DNA of 64,000 nt, from contig RCAB01000244.1 in NCBI GenBank assembly GCA_003640385.1, forward strand, positions 1-64,000, given 5' to 3'. Shown piece after piece: positions 48,534 to 64,000 of this stretch; within the stretch, counting starts at the first letter, position 1; every line of letters starts with the position of its first letter. Below the pieces are notes generated by a model that was given only the letters and a program-made list of their open reading frames with translations, ran no database searches and was not told the origin of the DNA. This DNA is from Setaria digitata (taxonomy: Eukaryota > Nematoda > Chromadorea > Rhabditida > Setariidae). Position numbers and translations under genes: made by a program.

Positions 48534-51273
48534 TACCTTATCTTCAAGAAAAAAAATTTGCATTTTATAAGTGAAAGGAAAAAGCAAATTTTTAAAAATG
48601 AGTTAATTATTGTCGAAAGTTTATTAATGAATGATCCATTTCTTTCTTTTTTTTTTTTTTTTTTTCTATTGCATTCAAATGGATACTTCCTTGCTTGTAT
48701 AAGAAATTTTTATAGTAAAACGTGATCCCAACTTTTAATTAGTAATTAGATATCGAATAATGATCATGGCTTCGCTTATTGCACTCTCAAATACCACTGA
48801 TCAATGAATTAACTTTTGTGATGATTAAAGTTTATTTAATGGCCTGATATTGATAGGGTTTAATGAAAGAATTTAATGAAATACGAGCAACCAGTATACC
48901 ACCAGCGCAGCTGATAAAAACTGCATTCGACAAAAATCCGGATAAAAACAGATACAAAGGTTATTGGCTCATTCAATTAATTAGATATTTTAACAAATTA
49001 ATTTGAACTAACTTGTCTAAATCAAGTGTTAGCTAATCATCCAATCAATTTGGCTAATTTAAATAATCAGATTGTATAGCCAACATTATCATTTACTTGG
49101 TATGACATCGATAAGTGAGCAACAAATAATGCTGCATTGACATGGCCAAAGACACAATTTTAATGGCCAAGTTTGAAATCTACGGAGATTAGATGCAGTT
49201 TAGTGTGATCAGTTTCCTACTGCTTTATAAATTACTTCTTATAATCCTCTGTAGTTAATCTAACAAACTTTCAGTAATTTATTTTGAAAATTTTACTGCT
49301 TAAAAGTTAAAAATTGTAAATATTAACGAATGATCATTATCATGATATCTGATAACTATCATTATCATTGTTGATAATTCAAACTTCGTTACTACCCTGT
49401 ATTACATTTCTAGATGTATTCTGTGTTGATGAGACAAGAGTTGTGCTAAATTATCCACCGGAAGCAAATGATTACATTCATGCAAATTGGGTTGATGTCG
49501 TTTCTGTCAAACATCGCTTTATTTGTACGCAGGTTTTGCTTCACTCCTTCATGGCTTCTTCTTTCATTTTCAAAATTATTAAAATTTGTTGAGAGAAAGA
49601 AATTTTAATAATTTGTATGTAATTAATTGTATTTATAAAAGCGTTGAAAAAGTTTCAAAAGTGGGCATTGAAGTTGCAAATTACCGGTAAAATACTTCTG
49701 CATTTGGACTAATCTTTTTGATTTTGTGATATTCTAATTAGTTTTAAACAGGTTCGAAGATATTGCACTTCTGTAAAATGATTTCTATTAAAGAGTTTGT
49801 TGAATGATAGTGCAATTAATTAGGCACCAAAAGAGAATACAGTAGATGATTTTTGGCGTATGGTATGGCAAGAAAGTTGCCGTTCAATAATCATGCTTTG
49901 TAATATTATGGAGTGCGGCAAAAAGAAATGTGAACAGTATTGGCCAGCTGAAGAAGGCGAATCTGTAATAATTTCCTTCTGAGAGATTAGAAGACTAGAA
50001 TGAATCTACCTGTAATATGTTTCTTTTGAAAGGATAAAGTACTAGTAGCAATAAATTTATTAATGAGCTGATATATTATTTAGCGATCGATTGATAATTA
50101 TTATCTCTAAGTTCATTATTTGCTTGTGCAGAAGCAATATGGAAATCTAAAGGTAACATGTAATCGAGTGATTCAAGAAGAAAAGATGCTAACCATTAGC
50201 AACCTTGTTGTAAGCAATGAAGGCAAAAAGCTTACGGTAGAACATATCGCATGGAATGATTGGCCTGATCGTGGTGTGCCCAATAATTTCTTGGCACCAT
50301 TTCGACTTTTACAGCGAATCAAAAATCAGACACATGTTGTAATTCACTGTTCTGCAGGTATTGCTTTTGCAGAAAGCAGCTAATATTTCATTGTGTTATG
50401 TTGTACAAAAATTCAGAAAAAAAAAAAAAAGTTTATAATTTTTGCAAGTTTCCATGGAAATTTTCAAATTTGTGCAATCTTTCAAATATTGCTAAATAAT
50501 TTTAGTCTATTTTTTTTTTTTTTTTTTTACTTGAATATTATAATGGATAGTATGAAAATGTGAGTATAATCAATTAGAGAAGCAAAAATGTGAAAAGTTT
50601 TAATTGCAGATCAGACCCTAATTAAACAATTTTGTTAATTACTAGGCATTGGTCGAACAGGAACAGTGGTTGGCCTGGATGTAGCAGATGCAATGTTCAA
50701 TGACGGTATGAAAGTTGCAATGCGTGATGTTGTTCGTGAGTTACGTCTTCAACGTCACGGTTCCGTACAAACTGACATCCAATATGTTTACATACATCGC
50801 TGCATTTTGGCTCTTTCGGAGAATCGAAAGGTAGAAAAGTACTCCTTCTATTCACACTGATACCATTTATCAATCTGCTTACAAAATGAAATTTGATAAG
50901 AAAGTATCATCCTTTTTTTTTTAGCTAGCATTCAAGAACTAATTACTTTAAACGTATAATACTTCTCGTGTAGTATAGATGTTGCTAATTGAATTGATTA
51001 AATTTAAAATTTTACTTTCATAAATTCACGAGATACAGTGAGTACAATCAATATGAGTTGTAGTAATTAGAAAAAGAGAAATTTTGATAGTGATGAAAAA
51101 TTGCATATTAATTTAAATGTAATTGTTTCATTTCATCCAGAACATTTTTGCTTTTCTCATTTTGTGAATAAAAAAATTTTCAGCTCATTAAAAGGGATGA
51201 AATTGCGAGCTTTTTAAAAGATTTTGATACACTTGCACGTGCTCGTGGCGGTTTACCGGCTTCAACAAAATAG
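47746..51273 (+). CDS. Nematode-type protein tyrosine phosphatase
   Basis: Single-domain cytoplasmic phosphatase that hydrolyses phosphotyrosine. Exons 47746-47799, 48296-48444, 48857-48959, 49414-49532, 49824-49964, 50132-50357, 50646-50830 and 51184-51273 join in phase to about 355 residues. The first exon begins TGGGC, so the start codon is probably split (A in an unseen short upstream exon), giving an N-terminus MGKKRTVRRRST. A basic tail leads into the catalytic domain: KNRYKD, NDYIHAN, FICTQ, DDFWRMVWQE, CEQYWP, the WPD loop NDWPDRGVP (general acid Asp235), the P-loop HCSAGIGRTG (Cys262, Arg268) and the Q-loop region QTDIQYVYIH. All catalytic residues are present, so the enzyme should be active. 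Basic N-terminal tails of this kind occur in the expanded small PTP family of nematodes. AATAAA at 51490. Confidence 0.9.
48479..48530. repeat. CT microsatellite (26 units)
   Basis: Perfect (CT)26 starting 34 bases after the donor of phosphatase exon 2. It creates open frames rich in Ser and Leu that are not genes. Confidence 0.95.
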
Positions 51274-52111
51274 GTTTTTTCTATCATGTACGTATACTTT
51301 TACGTACGTATACGTGACTAGCTGTGGAACAAACGATATAGTTGCTATCTAAGAAAACAAATTTTCATCTAAAGTGTCATTCTATTACCATTACCATCCA
51401 CTGCTAAACAAATCAAATTCATTTGTGTTAATCATAATTGTGTGCATATTAATTCGTCTAATTAATAATTAATACGAAAAAACAATATTAATAAAAGATA
51501 ACGATTGTTGCACTGCTAGTCTTATTAATCAATAATATATTTCTAAATATTAACTACCTGTAATATGGTAGTATTTTTCCACATTTTATCCATTCATCTA
51601 TTTTAGCGATCTGTTTTGCTTCATTCATTTCCTTCTCTGTGTTTAATTGAATTTTTCCACATGGCTACTGTAGGGAGTGTCAGAACATGTGGTTCTTCCA
51701 CAGAAAAATATTTGTAATTCAGTTAAGTACTCTAAAAGCACTTATGATAAGACTTAGTCGTCAAAACTATGATATTGTTACTGTAGGTACGATGGAATAC
51801 TGTAATAGGTAAGAAAATTACTGCATTTCGAGAATGCGCTGAAAGTTTGGGTACTAATTTCATGAGGCATAATTACAATGGAATATGAATAAGTAATGGA
51901 CATGTATGTGCTTCTTATCACTTCTTATCACTTCCAGTTAGTGCGCTATTGTTTTAAATAAATTAACGAACGCTTATAATTTCAAGAACTAATTAGTCAA
52001 GTGTAAGGGTTGTTTCTGAAAATAAACCCATCCCAAATAGATAATTATCGTTAATTGATGATGGAATATAAAAGTCAATGAACTAACTGGAAGTAATATT
52101 GTTTCTACTAG
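51274..52111. other. Intergenic sequence between phosphatase and lectin-like gene
   Basis: Contains the phosphatase poly(A) signal (AATAAA at 51490) and a short upstream region of the next gene. No exon or RNA gene is seen. A minus-strand frame at 51989-52219 overlaps the signal-peptide exon and is a shadow. Confidence 0.5.
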
Positions 52112-55100
52112 ATGAAACTGATAGCGGTTGTTTCGTTTTATCTTTCCATTGTTCTCACAGAGAGTGTCCAGTTTTCCGGTCGGTTTTCTTTTTTTTTTTT
52201 CTTTTCTTTTAAATACCACATTATATTTGATAATAATAAGGTACGGTAGGTTACAGTAGTAACGTCACATACCATATANTTTCCTTTTCTTTTAAATACC
52301 ACATTACATTTGATAATAATAAGGTACGGTAGGTTACAGTAGTAACGTCACATACCATATAGTCAGTTCTGTGATATGAACGATTTTTTTTTTTTTTAAA
52401 TTTTAATCTGAAATGCAAATAATTTTCAATGTATCTTCTTGCTAGGCTGTCTTAATAGTGGACGTGCTTTTTATCGCTATTGGGCAGAACAGAAGGAAAA
52501 AGTTATTTGCTATTTTCATCAGTATCCTGTGAAAGATGTTAGTGAATAATTCCCAGTGGTGAATAGTTAAGTATTCTGCAAACTAGACTTGGCCAACTTT
52601 TATCTTCTATGTAGTTTTATTTTGGTTCAATCTCAATATCATCATAAAAAAAAAAAAACAGAATATCAAACGCAACTATCAACCAATAATATTTCACAAC
52701 ATGCAACAATTGCTGTGAAAATGCAATAGCAATATTTTTTAGCATATTCATTAAAAATGAATAAACTAGTTAATTTCTTAATTAAATTAACCAAATAGCT
52801 AAATGAGGTAAATGATACTAACGGTAGTGGTTCAAAATAATTAATTATAATAATGAGAGCAACCGTTTTCATTAACAGCAATTTGAAGAGAAAAATATTC
52901 GTGAAAAAATGCATGTCGAAATTAAATAATTCGTGCTACTGTTTTTATAATCTTCCGCAAATTAAAGCATTTTTATGTTAACTAACGAATAATATATGAA
53001 TGAATAATTGTATTTATCACTCATTAACAGGTAAGTCTTAATGTTAGCAGCGAAAATGCTCTGAAATATATTACTAACAAATATAAACAAAGCAATATAA
53101 CGGAAGCAATAACACCGACATTAGAAGATCTTCGTAATTTCCATTATGCTGCATTACTCGGTTAGTCTATTCATATCTAGACTTTCGTAAGTCGAGATTC
53201 ATTGTATATTATCTAAAACAAACATTGTCCGTTCGTTATCTATCAAATGAGGTCAATTTTGGTTTTATTTTTAGATAAATAATCAATCACAAATGGATGA
53301 TTTCAGAAGTATTTATAGATAAAATAACACTAAAGAAAGAATAATGATGTAAATTTCGAGGAATTTAAACATAATTTTAGCATGCGAAGAAATTTTTGCT
53401 TTTTCTACCGCTTCTTCTATCCAAACTTTTTTCTTGAGCCTAAAATTAATTTTAGGTTGAAATTGAACTGATATATAAGGTATTTTTGTTTTTCGAAGAA
53501 ATTAATTGAATAAAATAAATAAGCCTTTTAATAAAAAAGCTAATAAGCATTATTGTTCAAAGAACCAAGTTTATGTATCTTACATAATAAACGTTGTGGG
53601 AATAATGAACATGTGAAGGATAGCATCGAAGACTGATAAGATGTTATCATTTGAGAAATTATCAGAGAAAATCACCGAGTTATTTTTGCTGTGATAAAAT
53701 AATTTGCTGATATTCTATGATTATTGTTGCACTATTTGTCAGGAATCGTTTTGCGGCTAAAAATTCATTTTTATTTTATGCAGTTTGACTAGATCTAAAA
53801 TTTTGTTCTGAATTTTAATTAGTTAGATCGAAGGATAATGATAAAATAGGACGCCTTTTTCGTTCTTTTTTTTCGACTATTTTATTTTAATATTTGAAAC
53901 TTAATTAGTAATAAATCCTTCGATCAATTCTTCTACCATTTATTAATTAATAATAAATGGTAGAAGAATTGAATTGGCGATTTAAATTTCCGATTGTCTT
54001 AATAATATAGTTTTTTTTTTCTTTTTAANAATTGTCCTTAGAATTCAGTTATATCGAATTAAATCCGTAAATCCAATTCAATCAACAATTGTTCCTTCTG
54101 CTTCCGTGAGTTTATTCATTCATATTCTGAAATATTTTGTGNCTTTTTAATTGTCTTTAGAATTCAGTTAAATCGAATTAAATCCGTAAATCCAATTCAA
54201 TCAACGATTGTTCCTTCTGCTTCCGTGAGTTTATTCATTCATATTCTGAAATATTTTGTGTGCAGAATATCCGGAATATGCAAAAGGAATAGCAGGTGCC
54301 TTATTTGGATTGTTTTTCGTACGATATGACGATTTCATTACTGACGATTTGTCTGGAATGTACAATGGAAAAATGATTTGGTATGATGGTACTCCAGTTA
54401 AAACGGATTTCAGTTCATTTTACGATCCGCCATTCGATCCACGGATAAATAAATCTAACTGCTATCGTTTCATGACATGGACTTCTAAGGACAATGATTG
54501 TATGTAAAATTTATAAAAGGCAAAAAAAAAATTTTTAGGCTAAAAATTATTTCAGCTTATTACAAATCCAAGCTCATTGTAAATATTTTATAGCTTTCAA
54601 AACGGCTAGTAAAAGAGTTGAATTATAGTAAAGAGTGATGATTGTACTTGATTTCTGAAATTTAGTGAAATTCACTGATATGTCTTTGACTAATTTTGAA
54701 TTTTTAGCATTTCTTTTTCAAAATCGTTAAATTGCGTGCTATAACAACATTTTTTACTATTATGTTTGATTTTTTCGTTTTTTTCTTTTTTTTTTTTTTT
54801 TTTTTAAATGAAAACTTTACTCATTTTTAATATATATCTTTTTCTGCTCATTTATCGTCGTATTAATTCATCTAATATCAAATTATTAACTTTTAAGCCG
54901 TAATTAAATCTTTGCTTAAAATTAAAATTAAATATATTTTATAGTTAAAATTGTGCCATTCGAATGTAACCAAACAGTTGTGATGTATTATTATTTGATT
55001 GGATTCAGCTATTTAATTGTATGATTTAATAACAGTCCTAAATAGTTTTTAATTTCTGATTAAAGGCAGAATTTTAGCTAAAATATTTTCTCTCAATGTT

Positions 55101-56249
55101 TCTACATTTTAGTACCCTACATGCAGTTATATATATATATAAAATTAGTCTCTTGTACTGATTAGTAATTTTTAGGACTTACCAAAAAAAATTATTGGCC
55201 ATAAGTATAATTGGGATTCGAAAATAAAATTGGCAATGGATGGAGATCTTAGTGAGTGCATCTAATCTTGACCTTTGAACCTTGTTGAAAGTTTTATTTC
55301 TACTGAAATTTTGCACCGAATTTCAAGATCGTTATTAATGTGGAATTGACGGTATAGTTTGTATATTTTTTGCTTCCCCTAAAGAAAGCAAAAACAAAAA
55401 TGAAATTTACCAATTGTTTATTTCATCAGTACACTGTTTGCATTTCGGAAAATGTTGCTACAATTAATCTCGATTATTGACCTGACCTTATTGACCTCAC
55501 TAGGGTAGCAAGAAAGTAACTAATTATCAGCAAATAACCCGAACTCTCTTTCTCTTTCAGACATTCTAGTTTCTTAATATTCATTGGCTCGTTACATTAT
55601 CCGCAAGTTTTTCCTGGGCTATTTTGGTATGTGATCGATAATTAATTTAGGCTATCCGAAAAAGTGTGCACTTGGCGATCACGGATGGCAAGGAGCAGAT
55701 GGAGAAGTTCATTGCTTTTCCATTGCATATAAGTTGTCAAACTACACGGTACTTTTAATTTTTTTTTTTTTATTATTTTAATTATCACACTACTTTGCTA
55801 ATTTTCTTCAGCAAATGTACCGCAATTTCAGGAGGAATTATATTCAATCGATGACTCATTGTGTGACATTCAGCGAAAACGGCGGCATATTTCTATGTAT
55901 CCGGCAACATTTCGGAATAAAGATGAATATCAGTTTATCGTAGAAAAACTTCGAGGTCAGATTTCTCTTTTGGCAAAGAACAGATAAAAATTCAATTCTT
56001 TTTTTTTTAATTTTTTCAACTTGATAAAAGTTTTCTTATAGTAACCTCATCATTTCAGATGATCTTAACACCGATCAGCCAATATTTTATCAATATCACA
56101 CTGTTCTGTTCGGTTTATGGTATTTTCGTGGAGTTGGATATCGTTGGAATGATTTTTCGCAAAATTCCGATTTTGGATTCATTGATCCTAATTTCAGTCC
56201 TCAAAGGAACATTTCGCAATGCTACCGATTCTTAGCTATACCATGTTAA
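52112..56249 (+). CDS. Secreted protein with two C-type-lectin-like domains
   Basis: Exons 52112-52178, 52446-52537, 53031-53160, 54266-54499, 54556-54578, 55176-55251, 55651-55748, 55832-55955 and 56059-56249 join in phase to 344 residues. Residues 1 to about 20 (MKLIAVVSFYLSIVLTESV) form a signal peptide. Domain 1 (about 24-175) starts with C-L-N-S-G ... V-I-C-Y and ends with IWYDGTPVKTDFSSFYDPP ... NCYRFMTW; domain 2 (about 212-344) starts CALGDHGWQGADGEVHCFS and ends YRWNDFSQNSDFGFIDP ... QCYRFLAI. The W-x-DG...P...C layout and Cys placement resemble C-type lectin-like folds. Canonical Ca/sugar motifs (EPN, QPD, WND) are not seen; the WND-like place has been altered. Several N-x-S/T sites are present. 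The 23-base exon 5 is inferred because no other join keeps the frame. Fold assignment is by eye and uncertain; the secreted nature is well supported. Confidence 0.72.
52199..52361. repeat. Tandem ~80-bp copies around an N (assembly artefact)
   Basis: About 52199-52278 is repeated at 52280-52361 across N52279, with about one mismatch, in intron 1 of the lectin-like gene. Confidence 0.8.
53925..53971. repeat. Perfect hairpin, 21-bp stem, 5-base loop
   Basis: 53925-53945 is the exact reverse complement of 53951-53971, separated by ATTAA, in intron 3 of the lectin-like gene. Confidence 0.9.
54021..54260. repeat. Tandem ~118-bp copies around an N (assembly artefact)
   Basis: 54021-54141 is repeated at 54143-54260 across N54142; a further single N (54029) lies inside the left copy. 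The right copy ends just before the acceptor of exon 4 (54265), so the coding part is unaffected. Confidence 0.75.
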
Positions 56250-57953
56250 CTTGCTCGTTTTACGCTTCTTAAATACATATTTGAAACAAAACCTGTTTTA
56301 CATATCTCGAAAAAGAAACTTTTGGAAGTAAAGAAACCTCAGACTTTTCTATCAAACAATTCTGCTTCTTGGTCTTTTCTATCAGACAGTTTATTTTGCT
56401 TCTTACTTCTTACTTCTTTAAATTTGTCTTAATTTCAAAAAAAAAAAAAAGAAATTTTCTAGTTGGTGGAAAATATGCTGTGCCGATGGAATGTTCCAGA
56501 AATATTAACATTCTTTCGGTTTTATGCATGTATAAATCGGTTAGTACTAAACTACGGATAATATCACTGGCATGAAAAAAGAATTAATAACGAATCAGCC
56601 CATATCAAGTTATCTTACCAAAAAAAGAATTATACGGAGTTTGCTCATGACTAAATGCATAAATTCTCGATATCAAAGTATTAAGGCACCAAATCGGACT
56701 GTGTGATACCTCAGTAAATAACAATAAATATATTGATACTTCAGGATCAGTTTCTTCAAGAATCTCAATTGCCCCGAATAACAATTTCTGAGGGTAAAAG
56801 TTTCCACATTTCTTCACACATAGCAAGCATTCTTTTCTCTTTTCTCAGTACTGTAATTATTGTTTTTACCATCAGATGAATCAGTTCCCTTCTTTTCACT
56901 GAATTAAAAACTTGAAATTTTCCAATAAAACATTGCAATTTTGAATTTCCTAACTTTTACTTTTTTAGAGGATGAATATAATGTTCAGCTTGTGGATTTA
57001 AAACTGCTGGCGAAACCGACCAGTAAAGTGGCAGGTGATTAATTACCGGTCCAAAAATAATTACTCTTGCTCCAACTATTATCTAGATTTCACAAGATTT
57101 GATTTACATCTGTGAGTGCAACTAAACCATACCTATAAACTACATCTAACGCGGAATCTATTTGTATTTATTGGACCTATCATGAAAATTTCTTGTTACG
57201 AAGATTTAGAAATAACACACGAGTCCCAGCAACCAAGCAGCCATTACGCCACTTTTTTTTTCCTGTACGTTTTCTGATCCATAAAAAAAGATCCTCATCT
57301 TTAGGAAATCAAAAGCAATGGAGAATCACGGCACCATTTCTAATACTTAGTGCGTGGCATCTTTTCAGCAGCAGTTTCAGTACTCCGTTCTCACTTCAGC
57401 ATATGATTTCTTCTCAAACTATGATCACATTGCGATGAATTCTACAAGTTTTAAGTCAATGGAAAATTTTTCAAAATAATGCTTCTGATAAGAGAACAAA
57501 AAGGAATATACTTGAAGCAATTCCTTTCTGCTCAATCCATCCTTTTTCATGTCGAAAAACTGACCATGAATGTAACTGTAACAAACACGTGATCTCGTGA
57601 TTATTTTCGTTTACTGAACATTCCTTAACACTACGATTAACCTCTTCTAGTAATTTACAGTCCTAACTACAATACATCCTCTTCCGTGCATTCGTTCTTC
57701 ACACTCTCATCAAGCAATACTAATCCACAGAAATGTAATCAGCTATACGCTATGTATTTTGTAAGCTAATTATATCACATGTCGCCCTATGACTCAACAA
57801 ATTCATCATATATTTGACGCATATTATAAGTTTGTCTTTTACGTGTCACCTTGCCACATCACGTGTATTTGAAATGCTACTCCGTCACGTGTAATTTAAC
57901 GTACAATTCGAACGAAGAAACACAAACCGAAGAGCAGTAACTCTCCACACCGT
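56250..57953. other. Intergenic sequence after the lectin-like gene
   Basis: The nearest AATAAA downstream of the stop is at 56924. Open frames at 56369-56575 (+), 56605-56826 (-) and 57193-57438 (+) show no domain or linked splice sites. One short coding-like segment at 56969-57042 is listed separately. Confidence 0.4.
56969..57042 (+). other. Orphan terminal-exon-like segment
   Basis: A TTTTTTAG acceptor is followed by 24 codons of balanced composition (DEYNVQLVDLKLLAKPTSKV, then AGD and TAA). It could be an alternative last exon of the lectin-like gene, since joining from 55955 keeps the frame and gives KLR-E-DEYNV, or the end of an unrecognised gene. No evidence separates these options from chance. 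Confidence 0.25.
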
Positions 57954-58165
57954 ATGTCAAAAATTCCGAAAAATATAGCGCTGCAACGGTGGAAAGTTCG
58001 TCCATCAGCCGTAATTTTCGGTGTGTGTGTCGCGTTCAGCGGACGTTACATTCGCTTATTGGAGCCATTGGTAAGATGGCCCATACTTCAGGATTTTTGC
58101 TTAGGATAATTTCACAGGTAGTACTAATGCAATTTACGATTCAGGAGCAGAAGTCACTACGAAAG
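57954..58165 (+). CDS. Possible small membrane protein upstream of the reductase
   Basis: Not recognised. ATG at 57954 opens 39 codons (MSKIPKNIALQRWKVRPSA, then a hydrophobic VIFGVCVAF and SGRYIRLLEPL) that stop being coding-like at a GTAAGA donor at 58071. A TTTCACAG acceptor about 45 bases later would continue for 16 codons to a TAA near 58163; unspliced reading gives a 52-codon frame instead. The basic N-terminus plus one hydrophobic segment would suit a small mitochondrial or ER membrane protein, but this is guesswork. The local G+C content is higher than in the flanks, as in coding or CpG-rich promoter sequence. Confidence 0.3.
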
Positions 58166-58353
58166 TAATGATGCCTTTGACCAAAAATTAGGGAAAATTA
58201 CGCACATAGTCGAGAAAAAAACTTTTTGCGGTCAAAGACCTTTTCTGTTCCAGTACAATTCCATAAGATACAGACGCTATTGTAAATGGTAGGTCGATGT
58301 TAACTGCACAGAATCAACGAGCTGATTAATTGGAATTAATATATTCAGGGCAG

Positions 58354-63277
<4,924 letters not shown>

Positions 63278-64000
63278 AAATTCTTTAATATTATTATCAG
63301 CATTCACAATTCAGTCTCTAATCCACAGAATACGGAAGCTGTAGTTTCTGTATCAATGCATGAATTATAACGTTTAGCTATTATTTGACTCATTTCGTTC
63401 TACCAAATTGAAATTTGTTTGTCTACATAATAAACTTCTCAAGTCAATATTCTTTTCAAGCTTCTGCTTTTCCTGCATTACATTTGATAGAGGTCGTAAA
63501 ATTGTTTGTAAACACTATTATTATATTATTTATAAATTGTTTAACATTGCTGGGGTAGGGTGTATTTGCTGGCCGTTTGCATAAATCCGTAATTGCATTC
63601 GATTTTGGGAGCTTTGAAAAGTATGGGTGAAATATTCGGTATTACCCTACCACAGTCTGCTTATTTGGAAGCTCTTTTATAGTAATTACTCAATTACTTC
63701 TTTTTTCCAGACTGTAACTTCTACTTTCAGAATTTACTAGGAAAATCATAAGTTTTCAATAAATAAAAACTCTAATAGATATGATTTTGTTTCACAGATG
63801 ATGTAATGTGCAGAATTACAGACGCATGTTGCGGTCAGCAAATGCACCAAAAACATAACTGGGAATTGAACAGTTGTTTGAAGGAGGCATTTTTTAATTG
63901 CTGGAGGTCCACTTGCCAAATTTCTCGGAACGTAGTATTCAGAGCTATGAAAGTTTATGAAAAGAAAAATTTATTGCAGTAAAATTAGGAACGATGTCAC
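63278..64000. other. 3' flank of the reductase, no further gene seen
   Basis: Contains the reductase poly(A) signal at 63429 and then sequence without an extended frame. The window ends before any following gene can be recognised. Confidence 0.5.

Noticed and set aside
48322..48725. Open frames running through Ser/Leu repeats
   Set aside because: They read through the (CT)26 microsatellite in the phosphatase intron; only 48296-48444 is exon.
56605..56826. Minus-strand frame with balanced composition, ending near a GTAAGA-like donor
   Set aside because: Looked coding-like, but there is no pyrimidine-rich acceptor upstream, no partner exon and no domain.

Overview
The window looks like a piece of a nematode nuclear chromosome, most likely a spirurid/filarial (clade III) worm. 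The sequence is A+T-rich, protein-coding genes are split by many introns with U-rich TTTTCAG-type acceptors, homopolymer T tracts and microsatellites are common, and one gene belongs to a tyrosine-phosphatase family typical of nematodes. The clade assignment is inference; no diagnostic filarial repeat was seen. No transposon, rRNA, tRNA, CRISPR or bacterial insertion was recognised.

All genes found lie on the + strand. From left to right: (1) 934-8052, the large subunit of the clamp loader, RFC1, reconstructed in 19 exons; (2) 9268-10515, a very small single-pass membrane protein; (3) 10862-13269, a SOCS4/5-type suppressor of cytokine signalling (SH2 + SOCS box); (4) a 7 kb gene-free stretch with a 68-bp perfect palindrome; (5) 20428-22448, a CHK1-like kinase whose catalytic motifs are partly degenerate; (6) an 11 kb gene-free stretch whose right end holds a dense cluster of intestinal-type GATA motifs; (7) 33527-45569, Numb (num-1) with a 5.9 kb first intron; (8) 47746-51273, a nematode-type tyrosine phosphatase with intact active site; (9) 52112-56249, a secreted protein with two C-type-lectin-like domains; (10) 58354-63277, a short-chain dehydrogenase/reductase with a complete catalytic tetrad. 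Exon joins were chosen by hand from GT/AG (once GC/AG) sites, reading phase and family similarity; every model listed closes in frame from start to stop.

The genes do not form one pathway. Replication (RFC1), signalling (SOCS, kinase, phosphatase), endocytosis/cell fate (Numb), a secreted lectin-like protein and a metabolic reductase simply share a strand. The small membrane gene and SOCS are only about 350 bp apart and could be co-transcribed.

Most single-N positions separate two near-identical tandem copies of 60-180 bp. These look like unmerged contig ends and not real duplications; one of them duplicates the start of an RFC1 exon. The most interesting observations are the GATA cluster upstream of Numb, the degenerate CHK1-like kinase, RFC1 without a visible BRCT domain, the zero-spacer palindrome, and a GC-richer segment near 58 kb with short coding-like reading frames that no model explains.
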